Shown here in pieces: positions 1 through 10,235 of a stretch of DNA of 64,000 nt. The notes under the pieces were generated by a model. That model was not told the origin of the DNA and ran no database searches. It saw only the letters and a list, made by a program, of their open reading frames with translations. Position 1 is the stretch's first letter. Each line of letters begins with the position of its first letter. The DNA is from Symbiodinium natans. Taxonomy: Eukaryota > Sar > Dinophyceae > Suessiales > Symbiodiniaceae. The stretch spans positions 372,001 through 436,000 of the forward strand of contig CAJNDS010002002.1 in assembly GCA_905221605.1 (NCBI GenBank), in the 5' to 3' direction. The translations under genes were made by a program, and so were the position numbers.

Positions 1-50
1 TAGCCGTGGGCTCTATGGATCTATTGAGATATCTGGAGAGGAAATTGCTT
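1..50 (+). repeat. 57-bp minisatellite, partial unit
   Basis: The window opens inside a unit of the same minisatellite that resumes at about 3964. The unit breaks off after GGAAATTGCTT, and its continuation (CAAGGTG...) is found on the far side of the LINE, so the LINE at 51-3960 splits one unit. Confidence 0.85.
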
Positions 51-488
51 GAGCATTTGCTTCCGGCTCAACCTTGAATGTCTAGGCCCATCAAAGCCTT
101 CGAGAAAGCTGGGCCAGATCCTACTTCTGAGGGTGGCGACAAAACTGCGAAAAGGCCTGGGAAGGCTGGACAATTCCGCTGCGCCCACTGAGGGCAGCAA
201 GTCGGGAACATGTGAACATGTCTATATACACGGAGCGCTCCGTTGGCCATTTGCGAGCTAGCACGCTAGTAGCGCGCGCAAATTTTGGAGGCGCGGGAGG
301 AAGGCCCAGCCAGGCCGACCAACCTCCCCAACTCCTCTACTGGGGGTCCGCCCCGCAGCAGCCCATCTCAAGCCATCCCGTCTGGAGGCGCGGGACAAAG
401 GCCCAGCCATGCCGACCAACTTCCCCCACTCCACTACAGGGGGTCCTCCCCACTGCAGCAACAATGGACTGAAGCCGCAGTAGCCCCA

Positions 489-1206
489 TCAGGCCACTAG
501 CTCTTGCCGACGACGCAAAGCCGCCCGCCCCCGCCAGGAGCGGACAGTGACGCTGAGCTCCTGAAGCAAGGCCGCTTGCGCCGCGTCGGGAGCGTCCCCA
601 CTACGGGCAGCTACTGCTGTAGCCAGATGCTTGAGCACCGTGGCCGCGCCCTTATCCCAGGTGCCGGTGGACTCGGCCACCATCGGCACAAAGACAACCC
701 CCTGAGCCTCGCAGCTTTTTGCTGTGTCCAGGTGCCGCTCCTTGAGCCTGGCATAGTCTGCCGCGGCTGCTCCTGTTTCCCTGCTGGCGATGGCCAGAGC
801 TTCCTGTCGCTGCGGTGCCGTGATGGCGAAGTCAAGTGCGGCAGGAGAGCCGGCCAAGGCCGGGAGGTACACATCGGCGGGCCGCCGCCGAGCGGAGTGT
901 GTGTCTTCAGGACTCTGGGGTAGCAATAAGCCCGCTCGCTCCTTTTCCGGCCGGAGGCCAGCACGCTCGGCCCAGGCGCAGACCAAGTCGCGGACTGCGT
1001 TGTGTCGCTGGGTACGTTCCCCCCCCAGCTACACACATGGAGGCATGGAGGCCATGGCGATCGAGGATGCCATCACAACGTGGGCACCAAACATCTTCTG
1101 AGGCTTCAGAAGATGGCAGCCTCCATTCGGGTTTTGCCGGCAGGTAGGGCCGCCAGAAAGGCACGCGCTCCCGCCCCAGCCTCAGAAAAGAGCGTTGCGC
1201 GGGCAA
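489..1206 (-). pseudogene. LINE C-terminal zinc finger and tail
   Basis: Two overlapping frames carry the protein's end. The first (1206-907) has CPRCDGILDRHGLHASMC, a C-x2-C...H...C knuckle typical after the RT of this family. The second (986-489) has the tail PADVYLPALAGSPAALDFAIT, a D...DFA pattern common to dinoflagellate LINEs and resembling a degenerate nuclease fold. The tail stops at 489-491. Positions 51-488, the presumed 3' untranslated end, show no supportable gene. Confidence 0.7.
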
Positions 1207-2248
1207 CCGGGCTAGCAGTCAAGAGGATGGCGTCCCAAGTGGCAGAGTCGATGCGTTGGGAGAGGTCCCGCTGTTTGCTGGCCATGACAGCTTCCAGGGT
1301 CATAGCCCGATTTCCAGGCAGCTGTGCATTAAGGGCATGGAGAGCAGCAGTGACCTCAGCATCCTGGAGCACGGTGTCAGTCGAGAAGGAGGGGTCAAGT
1401 TCCGCGCAGGCCCAAAGGCACGAGCCCAGAGAGGCTAAGCAAGCTGCCGGCGCGTGCGCTGCACTGCTTCGGAGCCCAAGTCCCGCCTGCGCGAAACCCA
1501 GCTCAGCTTGGCGCCACTGCGAAGCAGTGGGATGAATGCCGGTGAACCCGGCAAAACATCGCCTGACCATACCATCAAAGGACTGAAGAGCTGCGCACTG
1601 TGCTTGCGAGGGGTTGCACCGCATGCTGTGGACCATTCGCACATAGCTGGCGCAAGCCCGTAAAAGACGCAGAGCCACCTGCGGGTCTTCCAGTTCGGCC
1701 AACGCTTCCAACAGCTCCGCAGCCTTGGCAGCACGCTGTTCGGTGTGCCCCTGCACGAAAGAGGCATCCCCAATACCTGCCCCCAGGAACTCAAAGTTTT
1801 GGAGGACCCGGCTGGTGCCATCCTCATGCTGAAGCAGAGGTGATGGGAAATGCGCACTGAGAGCGGCAGTTGGCACAGGCCCGAATACCACGGCTTCACA
1901 TTTGGCAAGGTTTAATGTGAGCCCAACGCTGGCAGCACCTTGTTGAACGTGTGCCAACGCCGACCCCACATCGGCGAGGTCACCGGCCAGTCTGCCATCG
2001 TCCAGGAAGTGCACAGCCAGGTCCAACGAGGAGCTCCGCAAGTTGGAGGCCAACGACTGTAAGGCAGCGGAGAAGAGCAGTGGGCCTAGGGGATCTCCCT
2101 GCTGAACTCCCGACGAGCTGTTGAGGCTTCGTTCCGCAAATTGCAAGCGTGGGCTGTCTGTAGCACCAAACGGCCCACCTGGCCAAAGCCGGGAAGTGGG
2201 TGAGTGTCTGCTGCAGAACAGCTTCCCTGCTAATGCAGTTGAAGGCAT
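1106..2248 (-). pseudogene. LINE reverse transcriptase, motifs B-C and thumb
   Basis: GVQQGDPLGPLLFS is RT motif B. AVHFLDDGRLAG is motif C, with LDD in place of the common YxDD, and LNLAKCEAVVFG follows it. The long helical C-terminal part is the thumb/connection region. The frame runs out at about 1106, and the downstream part of the protein resumes in other frames at 1206-489. Confidence 0.85.
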
Positions 2249-2360
2249 TGGTGAAGTCCATTTTGACTAACACCTTGCTCGAGGAGCCGGCCTGACGGCG
2301 TGCCCAAGCACGCACAGTGTGGACAGCCTTCTCAGCTCCGCCTTTGACAGCCACTCCCAC
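1980..2360 (-). pseudogene. LINE reverse transcriptase, palm segment
   Basis: The stretch VLVKMDFTNAFNCISR holds the first catalytic aspartate of the RT palm (motif A, xxxDFxNAFN). The reading breaks again near 2250, just before motif B, which is found in the neighbouring frame. This is a frameshifted piece of the same LINE protein, not a gene. Confidence 0.8.
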
Positions 2361-2994
2361 TTGGGCCGGCCAGAAACAGGCATTTGCCAGTGAGGCGCCT
2401 CAGGAGCTCTCCCACAGCAATGGGACGAACACCCCCAGAAGGCTTGGGGAGCGCCACAAGGCCAGCACCAGCCAGGACCGGGGCAACGCAGGCCGGAGCC
2501 CGCCCATGCGCGAGTAGCTGCACCACGGCTGTAAGCTGAGCAATCAGAGTGTCAGTGGCACCAGCCGCACAGGCCTCTCGCAAGTGCTGCACCCGCAAAC
2601 CTGTCGGCCCGGGGGCCGTTTCTGGTGAAAAGGCTCGCAAGCACCTGGAAACTAGTTCAGGAGAAATGTCGGGCCCCAAAGGAAGGTTCTGTAGAGGCCG
2701 GTCAGCAGGCACAGGGCCAGATGGGTGTAAGGCCTCCAAAGCACGGGCAGTTTCAGCAGTGGGCGGGCAAAGGCCCTTTGAAAGTAGAGCCGCCGAAGCT
2801 TTTCTGTCAAAGCCTTCCCGCCCCAACGCAGTAGCCATATCCCGGCGCTCCTCCGGCGTCGGAGTGGAGGCACCTCGCCGTTTGTGCTGGGGCCGAGTTT
2901 CCCAGAGAGATAGGCGCTCGCCTTCTTGCCACTGTTGCATGCGGTCCAGCGTAAAGGAAGCGGCAGCTTTCCGGTGCCGCTTACCCCCCCTCAA
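2332..2994 (-). pseudogene. LINE reverse transcriptase, fingers region
   Basis: This continues the 3906-3013 reading in the same frame after the TAG stop. It contains APGPTGLRVQHL, the usual LINE RT motif ahead of the palm, and then LVALPKPSGGVRPIAVGELLRRLTGK, the strand with the conserved R-P-I. The frame is lost at about 2340-2360, where the reading passes to another frame. It has no independent start. Confidence 0.8.
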
Positions 2995-3012
2995 GGGGGA
3001 ACAGAGGACACT

Positions 3013-3906
3013 CTAAGGAAGCATTAGAAGTTCACGCCAGGCCCGCTCATCGTTCCGATGCGCGACCGCAGCAAGGGCCCTTGTCAGCAGCTGGCACCAA
3101 GTGTGTCGAGCCGCTGCAGGAACATGCCTGAGGGTAGGCGTGCGAGCGGACTGAATGGCCTCGAAGCTCGGGAGCTGCAGGCCCTCCACCTCCATGGGAT
3201 GGCCGCCATCCACTGCAGCAGCACGGGCCTCTGGCTGACAAGTCGGATGCACAGCGTGTCGCTCCGACACACTGAGGCCGCACACTGGGCAGCGCATGCG
3301 TTGACGGGCCTCCAGCCAGGCAGCAGGAATGTCTCCAGCCAGTGTCCCGGCTAGGTGGGCGTCGATGTGTGACCGCATGCTGGCGTCATTCGCCCAGCCA
3401 CGGGCTCGCATGGGATCGTGGCATGGGCAGCCCTCCACAGGGCAATAGACTCTGCCAGGCCTAGGCGTCGGGCGGCTGGCGCGATGAATAGGGGACCGCT
3501 CACGCCGGTCAACATCCTGGGCCGGTGATGCCGCCGCTGGTCCGGGGAGATCAGCCTCCCCAAAGCGTCGACCTCGGCTGGGCCATCCACACCAGTGCCG
3601 AGAACGCTGAGGCCAGGCCCGCCAGTTTGCACGCTGCTTCTTGAAGAGACAACGACACCGTCGGCGGAACAGTGCACTGGCTTGTGGCGGCCGCCAGATG
3701 TTATGATCAGGGGCAGGCGCTTCGCTGTCTCTCCAGACAATGTTCAAATGTTCAGTGAGTCTGCGCCGCTCACCCCTCCCGATACTGCCCAAATCATCGT
3801 AGGGAGACGATCTTCTCCCCGAGCTCTGGGCCCCAACACCAGTTAGGACTCGCGACGCAAGAAACAGCCAGCAGAGCACCTGCTGGGGCCCCGGAGAAGG
3901 CGCCAT
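3013..3906 (-). pseudogene. LINE N-terminal segment with CCHC-type zinc motif
   Basis: The frame opens with a true ATG at 3906, about 40 nt downstream of the spliced-leader relic. Its N-terminus is Pro/Arg-rich. Towards the C-terminus there are a CPVEGCPCHD...H...H stretch and CPVCGLSVSERHAVHPTC (C-x2-C-x9-H-x3-C), both looking like zinc-binding fingers. It stops at a TAG at 3013-3015, but the next coding block (from 2994) is in the same frame, so one nonsense change separates them. The role is probably the nucleic-acid-binding part of the LINE protein; this is inferred from position. Confidence 0.7.
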
Positions 3907-3947
3907 TGCTCAGAGAAAGCACCCTTTTCCTCGTATGGAGCACTCTG

Positions 3948-3960
3948 GAGCCAAAATGGC
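3948..3960 (-). other. Spliced-leader relic at LINE 5' end
   Basis: Read on the minus strand this is GCCATTTTGGCTC, identical to 13 consecutive bases of the dinoflagellate spliced leader as I know it. The leader's final CAAG is altered to CCAGAG. It lies exactly at the LINE/minisatellite boundary and upstream of the first ATG, as expected if a trans-spliced mRNA was reverse transcribed and reinserted. Confidence 0.75.
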
Positions 3961-3963
3961 CAT

Positions 3964-5387
3964 CAAGGTGCCCGCGGGCTCTACGGATCTTTGAGATATC
4001 TTGAGAAGGAGATTCCCTTCAAGATATTCGTGGACTCTATGGGTCCATTGACGTATCTTGATAAAGAAATTCCCTTCAAGGCGTCCGTGGGCTCTGTTGT
4101 TATATTGAAGCATCTTGAGAAGGAAATTCCCTTCAAGATATCCATGGACTCCCTTGAGGCATCTTGAAGAGAAAATTCCCTTCAAGGTGTCCATGGACTC
4201 TATGGATCTATCGAGGCATCTTCAGAAGGTAATTTCCGTCAAGGTATCCGTGGACTCTACGAATCTATTGAGGTATCTTGTGAAGAAATTACCTTCAACG
4301 TATCCGTGGGATCTGTGGATCTATTGAGGTATCTTGAGAAGGAAATTCCCTTCAAGGTGTCCGTGGACTCTGAGGATCTATATATTGAGGCATCTTGAGA
4401 ATTAAATTGTCTTCAAGGTGACCATGAGCTCTCTGGATCTATTGAGGCATCTTGAGAAGTAAATTCCCTTCATGGTGTCCGTGGGCTCTATGGATCTATT
4501 GATGCGTCTTGAGAAGTAAATTCCATTCAAGGTGTCCATGGGCTCTATGGATCTATTGAGATATCTTGAGAAGGAAATTTGCTTCAAGGCGTCCGTGGGC
4601 TCTGTGGTTTTATTGAAGCATCTTGAGAAAGAAATTCCCTTGAAGATCTCCATAGGCTCTATGGATCTATTGAGGCATCTTGAAAAGGAAATTCTCTTCA
4701 AGGTGTCCGTGGACTCTATGGATCTATTGAGGCATCTTGAGAAGGAAATTACCTTCAAGGAATCCGTGGGATCTGTGGATCTATTGAGGCATCTTGAGAA
4801 GGAAATTGCCTTCAAGGTATCCGTGGTCTCTGGGGATCTTTTGAGGCAGCTTGAGAAGAAAATTCCTTTCAAGCTAACCATGATTCTATCCCTCTAAGTT
4901 ATCCATGGATTCTATGGATCTATTGAAGCATCTTGAGAAGGAAATTCGCTTGAAGGTATCCATGGGCTCTGGGGATTTATTGAAGCATCTTGAGAAGGAA
5001 ATTCCCTTCAACATGACCGTGGGCTCTATGGATCGATCCATTGAGATATCTTGAGAAGGAAATTCCTTTCAAGGCGTCCGTGGACTCTATGGATCTATTG
5101 AGGTATCCGTGGGCTCTAGGCATCTATTGAGATATCTTGAGAAGGAAATTGCCTTCAAGGTATCCGTGGGCTCTGTGGATCTATTGAGATATCTTGAAAA
5201 GAAAATTCCCTTCAAGATATCCATGGGTTCTACGGATCTATCTTGAGAAGCCGTGGACTCTGTGGATCTATTGAAGTATCTTGAGAAGGAAATTGCCTTG
5301 AAGGTGGCCGTGGGCTCTATGGATCTATTGAGGCATCTTGAGAAGGAAATTCCCTTCAAGGTGCCCGTGGACTCTGAGGATCTATTA
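3964..5387 (+). repeat. 57-bp minisatellite array, forward
   Basis: About 25 diverged head-to-tail units; the core is GGATCTATTGAGGCATCTTG then AGAAGGAAATTCCCTTCAAG then GTGTCCGTGGACTCTAT. The period of 57 is a multiple of 3, and both strands stay open. The plus strand reads a 19-residue peptide repeat around LLRHLEKEIPFKVSVDSMD. The minus strand reads one around SFSRCLNRSIEPMDTLKGI. I regard these as by-products of a stop-poor unit rather than genes. Confidence 0.95.
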
Positions 5388-6372
5388 GAAGGGAATTTGC
5401 TTCTCAAGAGGCCTCAATAGATCCCCAGAGTCCGTGGATACCTTGAAGATAATTTCCTTCTCAAGATGCCCCAATAGAAATTCAGAGCGCACGGACCCCT
5501 TGCAGGGAGTTTCCTTCTCAAGATGCCTCAATCCATAGAGTCCAGAATCACCTTGAAGGGAGTTTTCTCTCAAGATGCCTCAATAGATCTCCAGAATCCA
5601 CGGATATCTTGAAGGAAATTTCCTTCTCAAGATGCCTCAATAAATCCGCAGAGCCCACGGACTTCTTGAAGAGAACTTATTTCTCAAGATACCTCAATGG
5701 ATCCCCAGAATCCATGATCATCTTGAAGGCAATTTCCTTCTCAAGATGCCTCAATAGATCCCCAGAGCCCATGGATATCTTGAAGGGAATCACCTTCTCG
5801 ATTATGGATCCCTGAAAGGAAATTTCCTTCTCAAGATGCCTCAATAGATCCGTAGAGCCCACAGATACCTTGAAGATAATTTGTCAAGATGCCTCAATAG
5901 ATCCATAGAGCCCATGGATACCTTGAAGGGAATTTCCTTCTCAAGATGCCTTAATAGATCCTCAGAGCCCATGGTCATCTTGAAGGCAATTTCCTTCTCA
6001 AGATGCCTCAATGGATCCATAGAGACCGCGGACGCCTTGAATGGAATTTCCTTCTCAAGATGCTTCAATAGATTCCCAACTCCTTTCGATACCTTGAAGG
6101 GAATTTCCTTCTCAAGATACCTCAATAGACCAACAGATCCCATGGTTACCTTGAAGGTAATTTCCTTATCAGGGCCCACGACCACCTTGAAGGGTATTTT
6201 CTTCTCAAGATGTCTCAATAGATCCATAGAGTCGATGGCTTTCTTGAAGAGAATTTCGCTCTCAAGATGTTTCAATAAATCCGCAGAGTCCATGGTCACC
6301 TTGAAGGGAATTTCCTTCTCAAGATGCCTCAATAGATGCAAAGAGCCCACGGCCACCTTCAAAGGAATTTCC
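5388..6372 (-). repeat. 57-bp minisatellite array, inverted
   Basis: The same unit continues as its reverse complement from about 5388, with roughly 17 units. The two blocks therefore form a large head-to-head inverted repeat. It ends in a T tract at about 6370-6380, where a LINE fragment begins. Confidence 0.95.
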
Positions 6373-6599
6373 TTTTTTTTTTGGCAATTGTAGCGGGATA
6401 TGAGAGAGTGGATGCAGGAATGAAGGGATATTCCTGCTTGTCGGTCTTTGGCAGAAGAATATCAGATTGAGAAACTCGAGAAAAGGGTGTGATGGAACAT
6501 ATCTCGCCGGTGCAAGAGGATCCTGTACGAAGAGGCGTGTCAGAATACGTCGGCACACGTGTATTGATCCCGAATTCGCGGATAATGGCTTCTGCGGGG

Positions 6600-7397
6600 G
6601 CCCTATTTCTTCTGTTTGGGCGGTGTTCGAACGGGAGCTCGCGCTTGTTGACAAATACGGACTTCACTTCGATCTAGCCAAGACTACCCTATACGTCCTG
6701 GTTGGGGATAATTTCAGTGGCGACCTTCGGCCTTTCGAAGCGCTCACAGGGTGCGTATCGTCAAAGGCGTCGACGTACAGATGCCCAGGTGCCCGTGTCA
6801 GGCTCGCACGATTTCTTTTCCGAATGGAATCGTCGCAAAATTGTCGAAGTCGATGAGGCAATCGGGGCTGTCGAACACCTACCACACAAGCATATAGCCC
6901 TCCATCTCTTGCAACGCTGTTTGAGCTTTCCCAAATTGCTTTATTGCGCCCGAACTGTTGGTAGCACCCACCTCCAACCTCTCTTGCTTGCGCATAGCGA
7001 TAGGTTGCGAGCCGCGCTTCGGTACCAAGTCGGTCAGGAACTATCGGAGGTTCAATGGAGACAGCCTACACTTCCAACCAAAGTGGGGGGTTTGGCATTG
7101 CTCATTGATGATATTTCGGTGCGGAATGGGAGGCTTTCTCGGGCGGACATTGCTATGGTGTGTTCTTGGCAGGCCACTTGGGAACAGATTCGATCGTTGC
7201 TTGGCCCTGCGGCTGACACGGATGTCGATCTTGATCGGACGTTGGCTCTCCGAGCATTGAGTCCTCACTTCCCTCACTTGCGAGCGATTAGACAGTCAGC
7301 ATACTATCCTACTCAACCATCGAGGCTTGATACAGGCAGCTATGGAAAAGCTAAGCGCATACCTTCTTGCGGGCAGTGGTCCAGGCGAAGCTACTAG
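6600..7397 (+). pseudogene. LINE RT thumb/connection fragment
   Basis: Two frames are needed: ELALVDKYGLHFDLAKTTLYVL (about 6630-6700) is the segment after RT motif C, and from about 6790 a second frame gives EWNRRKIVEVDEAIGAVEHL and the helical thumb. No catalytic YxDD is retained. Only similarity in layout to dinoflagellate LINEs supports the call. Confidence 0.6.
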
Positions 7398-8071
7398 GCT
7401 GCTGGCCTGCAAAGCCAAGTGGGCCGATGGTTGGCTTGGGGTTATTCCTAGCATTTGTTCAGACACTCTTTTATCCAACGTTGCAGTCACTGATTCCATT
7501 TCTCTGCGACTTGGGGTGGATGTTCTGGATAATGGCGGATGTCCCTTCTGTATGCAAGCTCACGATACTTTGGGCCACCATAGCATGACTTGTATGGCAG
7601 GAGGTTGTCGGACTCGCATATATTACACCTTACATGATACGATTTTCAGGGTCGCACGAGAAGCGGGAACGCGGCCCAAAACTCGCTTGGGGGTCTTTTG
7701 CCAAATGCCGAGGGACGCCGCCCGGCGGATGTCTTACTGCTGTCAACCCCCTTTTGAAGCAGAACGAGTGGCAGAGATTCCCCCAGATGGCTTTGGATTT
7801 CGCGGTGGTGTCTCCGTATACGGCGGTGGCGATAGGGCGACAATCCCCAAATCCGGCAAGTGTTGCGGCTGTCTATGCAGAAACTAAACGGCAAGATAAG
7901 GGAACTTTGCAGGCATGTCATGCGCAACAATTTGGCTTCGAACCAATTGTGTTCGAGACAACCGGGGGATGTGAGCAGGGGGCACATCGCCTTTTGAAAA
8001 ACTTGTGCCAAGAATGCGACAGAAATCAGGGTAGGAAATCGGGCATCATTAAATCCATATTGAAAGGGTGA
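7327..8071 (+). pseudogene. LINE C-terminal zinc finger and tail fragment
   Basis: The frame from 7327 contains CPFCMQAHDTLGHHSMTC, a C-x2-C...H...C knuckle. The reading then shifts at about 7640 to a frame with LDFAVVSPYTA and AAVYAETKRQDKG, the conserved tail of these proteins, which stops at 8069-8071. It is the downstream continuation of the RT fragment and is not expressed as one protein here. Confidence 0.65.
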
Positions 8072-8154
8072 ATCTCGATAGATATTCAACGGGGAATCTC
8101 TTTCATGTTGGGACGTTGTCGGGCCAATCATGGATCGGGTGATGCGGGTCCCCT

Positions 8155-8440
8155 GACCCCCCTCCCACCCCCCCCCCCCACTCCCACCCCCCAGCCCCCC
8201 ACCCCCACCCCCCCTCCCCCCAACCCCCCCCACCCCCACCCCCCCCCCCTTCCTTCCCCCTCCCTCCGGCCCCCCTCCCCCCCTCCACGCCCCCCTCCCC
8301 CCGCCACCCCCCTCCCTCCCCCCCCACCCACCACCAATTTGTGGTTCGACTTAAATGAGTGAAAACACCCCACACACACCCCCCCTCCCGCCCCCTCCCC
8401 TCCCCCCTCCACCACCCCCCCCCCCCTCCCGCCCCCCCTC
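8155..8440. other. Extreme C-rich low-complexity tract
   Basis: Nearly pure cytosine runs broken by A or T, interrupted once by about 45 bp of mixed sequence (8331-8380). The minus strand is a dense series of G runs with quadruplex potential. Open frames across it read only Gly- or Pro-rich repeats and are not genes. Confidence 0.9.
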
Positions 8441-8798
8441 CCTCGGAGGAGTCATTTCGAGATTCCTCCAGGAGTGCTTGAGCTAATGATGCGATATGAT
8501 TTGCAGGATGGCCCCCGCGCGCAGGCTCCGTCATGTGAGTCGTGGCAACTGCACTGTAAAAAATTCTGATACTCTCACTTATTTGTGAAGTGTTTCTCGT
8601 GATTGTACTTGGGAACCATACCGAGAGAGAAATGTCTCATTTTTGGGTCCCTTCCTCGAGTCGGATAGTTTTCGTCGTTTGGCTGGGGGCACTTCTTTTC
8701 TTCTGGGTCTAATTCGGGGTGGTGGTGGGACCGTGCACGTGCCTAGGAGTGCAGAAGTACCTCGTTTCTCATGTATATCTTTCTCGAGGATTGTGAAA

Positions 8799-8895
8799 AT
8801 TTCTTTTGATTTCTGTTGGGAGTATACGTCTCTCTCAATGAAGATGTCGTAGCGAATTGCTACTTTTGGGAGCACTTGTCTCTTGCACCGAAGTG
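8799..8895 (+). repeat. Dispersed repeat, copy 1
   Basis: ATTTCTTTTGATTTCTGTTG through GGGAGCAC...CTCTTGCACCGAAG is repeated with about 10 differences at 26479-26575, on the other side of the 1,563-bp array. Both copies lie among minisatellite pieces. Confidence 0.8.
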
Positions 8896-9324
8896 AAGAA
8901 ATTTCCTTCAAGGTGTCCGTGGAGTCTATGGCTAGCTGAGATGAAGTGCTACTATTGCTACTTCTGGGAAATCTCTCTGCTGAGCTTCTCGAATGAGAAA
9001 TCTCTCTCGGAAGCGTGTTGTATTGTATATAATTGGAGTTCACCCTTGATATGTCTCACTTTTTGGCTTCTTCGTTTTTTTCTTTTGTTTTTCGTCTTTC
9101 TGGGACGCCTCTTTAATTGGGGGGGGTGGCGGGCTTTTGTGCATGTCGAGGTGTCTTGGAGAGCACGAAACTTTGATTGTTTGGTTTCGTTTCTGGATCC
9201 AGAGTATACGGACGCAGAAGCCGTCGTATTCTCTTAGTATTATCTCTCTTTTCTTAATTGACGCTTTTGGGAGCAGAAGTCTCTTGCGTCCTGGATACGG
9301 AGCGCTTGATGTCTTTACGCTACT

Positions 9325-9385
9325 GACGCTATGGATCTATTGAGACATCTTGAGAAAGAAATTATCTTCAAGGTGATCGCGGGCT
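9325..9385 (+). repeat. Isolated minisatellite unit
   Basis: One 57-bp unit (GGATCTATTGAGACATCTTG onward) is stranded in unrelated sequence. A shorter piece is present at about 8895-8935. Confidence 0.8.
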
Positions 9386-9446
9386 CAGTGACAGGAGGCC
9401 GACAGGCCGGGGTGTGAGGTAAGCTCTCATTTTCTGAGGGGGTAGA

Positions 9447-9498
9447 TGAATGGATCTATCCATTCGCATCGATGAATGGATCTATCCATTCGCATCGT
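9447..9498. repeat. Tandemly duplicated perfect palindrome
   Basis: A 26-bp unit occurs twice back to back. Each contains GAATGGATCTATCCATTC, whose arms GAATGGAT/ATCCATTC are exact reverse complements around CT. Confidence 0.85.
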
Positions 9499-9947
9499 TG
9501 TTGCCAGGCCGAGTGTCGGAAGTCGTTGATGGCTTGGTTTCAAGGGGGTGTTCGTTCTTTGTAGTAGTCATGGGTGGATGTCTCTTTCTTGTCGTTCTCT
9601 CCGGGGGTCTCCGTATCTTGGCGTAATTCGGGGCGGTGGGGGACGCTTTTCCTTGTTGGGTTATGGAGATCTTTTGCCTTTACTCGTCTGTTGTTTGGAT
9701 ATCTTCATATGTCCTTCTGGATCTCATTTGGGGTATTCCTGAGCAGAAGCCTTTTCTTTTCCTCGTGAGGATCCCAATCTTTTGCCTTTTGATGGAGGCC
9801 TCTCATAGGATCTCGTTCCGGAGACTTCATTCTGAAAGTTTTTAATCCTGGAGCCTGAAGGGACAAGGCTTTCCTTCGTATTTCACAAGCAAAGGCCAAA
9901 TCAATTAATCTTGATGCATGATCCAATATAGAGGGCAAAGTGCGTTT

Positions 9948-10235
9948 TGACGGGCTCTGGGGATCTATTGAGGCATCTTGAGAAGGAAATTCCCTTCAAG
10001 GTGTCCGTGGACTCTGTGGATCTATTGAAATATCTTGAAAAAGGAATTTCTTTCAAGGTGACCATGGGTTCTACGGATCTATTGAGGCATCTTGAAAAGG
10101 AAATTTGCTTTCAAGATGACTATGGAATCTGGGAATCTATTGAGACATCTTGAAAAATAAATAATCTTCAAGATATCTGGGGACTCTATGGATCTATTGA
10201 GGCATCTTGAAAAAGGAAATTCCTTTCAAAATGAC
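9948..10235 (+). repeat. 57-bp minisatellite, five units
   Basis: Forward units ending in the middle of one (…TTTCAAAATGACCG), where the 1,563-bp array begins. The missing half of the last unit reappears at 25862. Confidence 0.9.

Larger units (their letters stand above)
51..3960 (-). mobile_element. Decayed non-LTR (LINE-type) retroposon, minus strand
   Basis: Four minus-strand coding segments follow one another in the order expected for a dinoflagellate LINE: an N-terminal zinc-finger segment, the RT fingers, the RT palm with GVQQGDPLGP and LDD motifs, and a C-terminal zinc-finger/nuclease-like segment. They are separated by one in-frame stop and several frameshifts, so the copy is dead. 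The 5' end (position 3960) starts with a spliced-leader relic. No endonuclease domain is visible. Both ends abut the minisatellite and the two flanks rejoin into one unit without an obvious target-site duplication. Confidence 0.85.
6380..8090 (+). mobile_element. LINE 3' fragment, plus strand (second family)
   Basis: Frameshifted plus-strand coding with the thumb, zinc knuckle and C-terminal tail of a LINE protein; the RT palm and everything upstream are missing, so the copy is 5'-truncated. It differs in sequence from the LINE at 51-3960 (for example VVSPYTAVAIG in the tail). Confidence 0.75.
8441..9945. other. Gene-free sequence with dispersed repeat pieces
   Basis: T-rich sequence without any protein-like open frame. 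It holds isolated minisatellite pieces (about 8895-8935 and 9325-9385), a dispersed repeat also present at 26479, a further short echo of that repeat at about 9260-9290 (GCTTTTGGGAGCAGAAGTCT), and a duplicated palindrome at 9447. I see nothing else I can name. Confidence 0.6.

Noticed and set aside
3964-6372. CRISPR array
   Set aside because: The 57-bp units are contiguous and diverged, with no unique spacers, and the genome is eukaryotic.
3964-6393. Repeat proteins encoded by the minisatellite on either strand
   Set aside because: Openness follows from a stop-poor unit of 57 bp; both strands are equally open and there is no start or composition support.
8103-8534. Gly-rich or Pro-rich proteins over the C-rich tract
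   Set aside because: Pure low-complexity translation of homopolymer-like DNA.
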